From Rubrobacter sp. (GTDB taxonomy: Bacteria; Actinomycetota; Rubrobacteria; Rubrobacterales; Rubrobacteraceae), in contig JADDPR010000353.1 in the NCBI GenBank assembly GCA_016781775.1, forward strand, positions 1-6,779: a stretch of DNA of 6,779 bases, given 5' to 3'. Positions 5,625-6,779 of the stretch are shown here, in pieces. Every line of letters begins with the position of its first letter. Within the stretch, counting starts at the first letter, position 1. The position numbers and the translations under genes were made by a program. The notes beneath the pieces are model-generated. The model saw nothing but the letters and a program-made list of their open reading frames with translations, searched no databases and was not told the origin of the DNA.

Positions 5625-6059
5625 TTACAGCACTCGGAAGCGCCAGCCCCTCCACGCGGACTCGTTGACCGGCTCGAACGTCACCCTCCGGCCCGCGCGG
5701 GTCTCGGCCTCCAGCCGCCGGCATCGGTACTCGCCCGGCGCGGCGTCGGCGGGGACGACGGCGGCGAGGGTGACCCTGCTGACCCTGCCGCCTTCCGGGG
5801 AGTGGCCCCGGGGGGAAGCCCCCCGAAGACGGCCCCGCAGCGTTATCTCGTGGGACGAACGTTCCTCGTCTCCGGCGCCGTCCTTGACGAAGATGGCGAG
5901 TATCTCCCGCAAGTTCGCCCGGTGGCGCAACGAACCCATCTCGATCCCCACGACGTCCCCCGGCACGAACGCCGGCCCGATCGGTATCTCTCTGGTGCGC
6001 TCCTCCGTCAACTCCCTCACCCCGTCCTCCTTCGCTTCGTCCCGCAAAACATCCTTCAT
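5625..6059 (-). CDS. Conserved-looking protein of unknown function, 144 residues
   Basis: I do not recognise the family. Residues 1-24 are strongly charged. From about 32 the pattern of alternating strands (GDVVGIEMGSL, EILAIFVKDG, HEITLRGRL, SRVTLAAVVP, GEYRCRRLEAET, RRVTFEPV, WRFRVL) with PGD and PGEY turns resembles an Ig-like or jelly-roll beta-sandwich. That fold is a guess from pattern only. No signal peptide or membrane segment is visible. The start is uncertain. ATG at 6059 is the first start after an in-frame stop but has no nearby ribosome binding site, while GTG at 6020 (codon 14) has AAGGAGG 5 nt before it and would give 131 residues. The gene converges with the 62-codon gene and has its own leader with two hairpins. 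Confidence 0.68.
   Translation of the reverse strand: MKDVLRDEAKEDGVRELTEERTREIPIGPAFVPGDVVGIEMGSLRHRANLREILAIFVKDGAGDEERSSHEITLRGRLRGASPRGHSPEGGRVSRVTLAAVVPADAAPGEYRCRRLEAETRAGRRVTFEPVNESAWRGWRFRVL
6026..6032 (-). promoter_or_regulatory. Strong internal ribosome binding site candidate, start GTG 6020
   Basis: The minus strand reads AAGGAGG, a full match to the anti-Shine-Dalgarno sequence, 5 nt before a GTG at 6020 in the frame of the 144-residue protein. It also encodes Lys-Glu within the longer reading, so coincidence is possible. It is the best evidence for the shorter start. Confidence 0.4.
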
Positions 6060-6067
6060 AGCGCGTA

Positions 6068-6092
6068 TGCGGACACCCTCGGAGGGTCCGCA
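6068..6092 (-). promoter_or_regulatory. Leader inverted repeat just upstream of the 144-residue gene
   Basis: TGCGGAC (6068-6074) and GTCCGCA (6086-6092) are perfect inverted 7-mers. Inside them, CCT and AGG pair around CGG, with a 2-nt bulge on one side. The element ends 8 nt before the ATG at 6059. As RNA it is a stable hairpin in the leader, and as DNA it could be an operator. No known riboswitch consensus was recognised. Confidence 0.4.
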
Positions 6093-6108
6093 CCGGATAA
6101 GAGAGACA

Positions 6109-6123
6109 ACCCTGCTTCAGGGT
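6109..6123 (-). promoter_or_regulatory. Second hairpin in the leader of the 144-residue gene
   Basis: ACCCTG and CAGGGT form a perfect 6-bp stem with a 3-nt loop, 16 nt from the larger inverted repeat. On the minus strand the flanking GAC and GTC could extend the helix across an internal loop. With the larger repeat it makes a two-hairpin leader if transcription starts upstream of 6130. No promoter could be placed with confidence. Confidence 0.33.
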
Positions 6124-6162
6124 CCCGTCGTAGTCCCTCCCCCGGGAAGGCCGGGCCGACAT

Positions 6163-6779
6163 CGCCGGAGGGCGTTGGGCAGCCTACGGAGGGGGGATCC
6201 GGCATCGGCGCCCGCGTACGGCCCAGCCTTGTTACTTTTGTAACTCAAGTGGTCGCCACACGCACGCTTTTCGCCCGTCTTTCTAGCGCGAACGCGAGCA
6301 GTGGTGGATCACGAGAGCGGGGCGCACAAGAAGTAGGGCGCCTGGTGAGGTTCACAGACCCGTGCATCGATACCGAGGGGCGGAGAGCGTTCTCGCCGAT
6401 TAAACCGCGCAGCAGCCCCCGTAGCGGAGCTTTCGGACGGATCATCTTCGTCGGTATGCGCTCGAACACTCCACGAGCCCGGACCGCGTCCCGGCCGTTG
6501 TCGTCGAGAAGTGTCGCCTCGGAGCGGCTTCATGGCGTCGCGTGGGAGTCGTGGAGAACGGCCTGACGGTCTCGGCGGAACCCGCGTGTATCAAGGTTTC
6601 GAAGGCTGCCGAAAGCTCGATCCGATGACCCGCGTAAATCCCTTCTACCGGTAGATCGCTCCTCGCTCGTTGCCTGCAGAAGGGAAGGCTCGAACCAGCT
6701 TATGTCCCACCTTACGAAGCTTCCTTGCTAGGGGCGAGCGGAATCGTCTTCTCCGACGGGCGAAGGGAATGCCGTGCCC
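6163..6779. other. Stretch with no supportable gene; scattered inverted repeats
   Basis: Frames of about 75 codons exist on the minus strand (for example 6469-6245), but they have no recognisable domain, no good ribosome binding site and irregular codon use. The plus-strand open frame across this stretch looks like a GC-rich artefact. What can be seen is GTTAC-TTTT-GTAAC at 6231-6244, a perfect 12-bp palindrome TCTACCGGTAGA at 6644-6655, and inverted 8-mers TCCCTTCT (6639-6646) and AGAAGGGA (6678-6685). It may be a decayed gene or a long regulatory region. No transposase or tRNA was recognised. Confidence 0.5.
6231..6244. repeat. Inverted repeat GTTAC-N4-GTAAC
   Basis: Perfect 5-bp inverted repeat around TTTT, in an AT-rich patch within otherwise GC-rich DNA. 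The size and symmetry suit a dimeric regulator's operator. The nearest gene start is 172 nt away (6059, minus strand). No known binding-site consensus is claimed. Confidence 0.3.

Noticed and set aside
6245..6533. Two overlapping minus-strand frames of about 74 codons, considered as transposase remnants
   Set aside because: A brief resemblance to basic transposase tails could not be backed by any catalytic motif, terminal repeat or neighbouring fragment.
5553..6566. 337-codon plus-strand open frame
   Set aside because: It runs antisense to the 144-residue gene and through the gene-free stretch. The composition is biased to Arg, Pro and Ser, with no domain and no ribosome binding site.
6681..6722. 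GGTTCGAGCC-like sequence on the minus strand considered as a tRNA T arm
   Set aside because: The T stem does not pair and no cloverleaf can be built around it. GAAGCTTC nearby is just a short palindrome.

Overview
The window is high-GC bacterial DNA, most likely from an actinobacterium. Rubrobacter is my best guess, but it is an inference from style and not a proven assignment. The reasons are strong G/C at third codon positions with long mirror open frames on the opposite strand, GTG and TTG starts, and at least one gene that looks leaderless. No tRNA, rRNA, CRISPR array, intact mobile element or phage gene was found.

Layout. Positions 1-205 hold no gene I can support. Positions 206-618 (minus) carry a decayed, frameshifted C-terminal piece of a MalK/UgpC-type ABC-transporter ATPase. 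Positions 764-5180 are the core: three minus-strand genes in the order (5' to 3' of transcription) family III CoA-transferase/alpha-methylacyl-CoA racemase (5180-4263), AMP-forming fatty-acyl-CoA ligase (4260-2611) and CocE/NonD-type serine hydrolase (2527-764). The first two are 2 bases apart and look translationally coupled. A strong stem-loop separates the ligase from the hydrolase. A credible vegetative promoter (TTGACC, 18 bp, TACCAT) lies upstream of the racemase gene. Positions 5355-5543 (plus) are a divergently transcribed 62-codon gene of unknown function whose GTG start sits 7 nt after a TAGAAT box. Two hairpins lie between it and a convergent minus-strand gene of unknown function (5625-6059). 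Positions 6060-6779 hold inverted repeats but no gene I can defend.

How the genes may work together. The hydrolase could free a carboxylic acid from an ester or amide. The ligase would activate the acid as an acyl-CoA, and the family III enzyme would move CoA between acids or, as its residues suggest, epimerise a 2-methyl-branched acyl-CoA before beta-oxidation. This is an inference from family functions and gene order. The substrate cannot be read from the sequence.

The core genes belong to well-known families. The less ordinary signals are the broken transporter gene, the chained micro-ORFs in the operon leader, the leaderless small gene, and two orphan proteins, one with a structured leader. 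I see no clear new defence, mobile or RNA-guided system.
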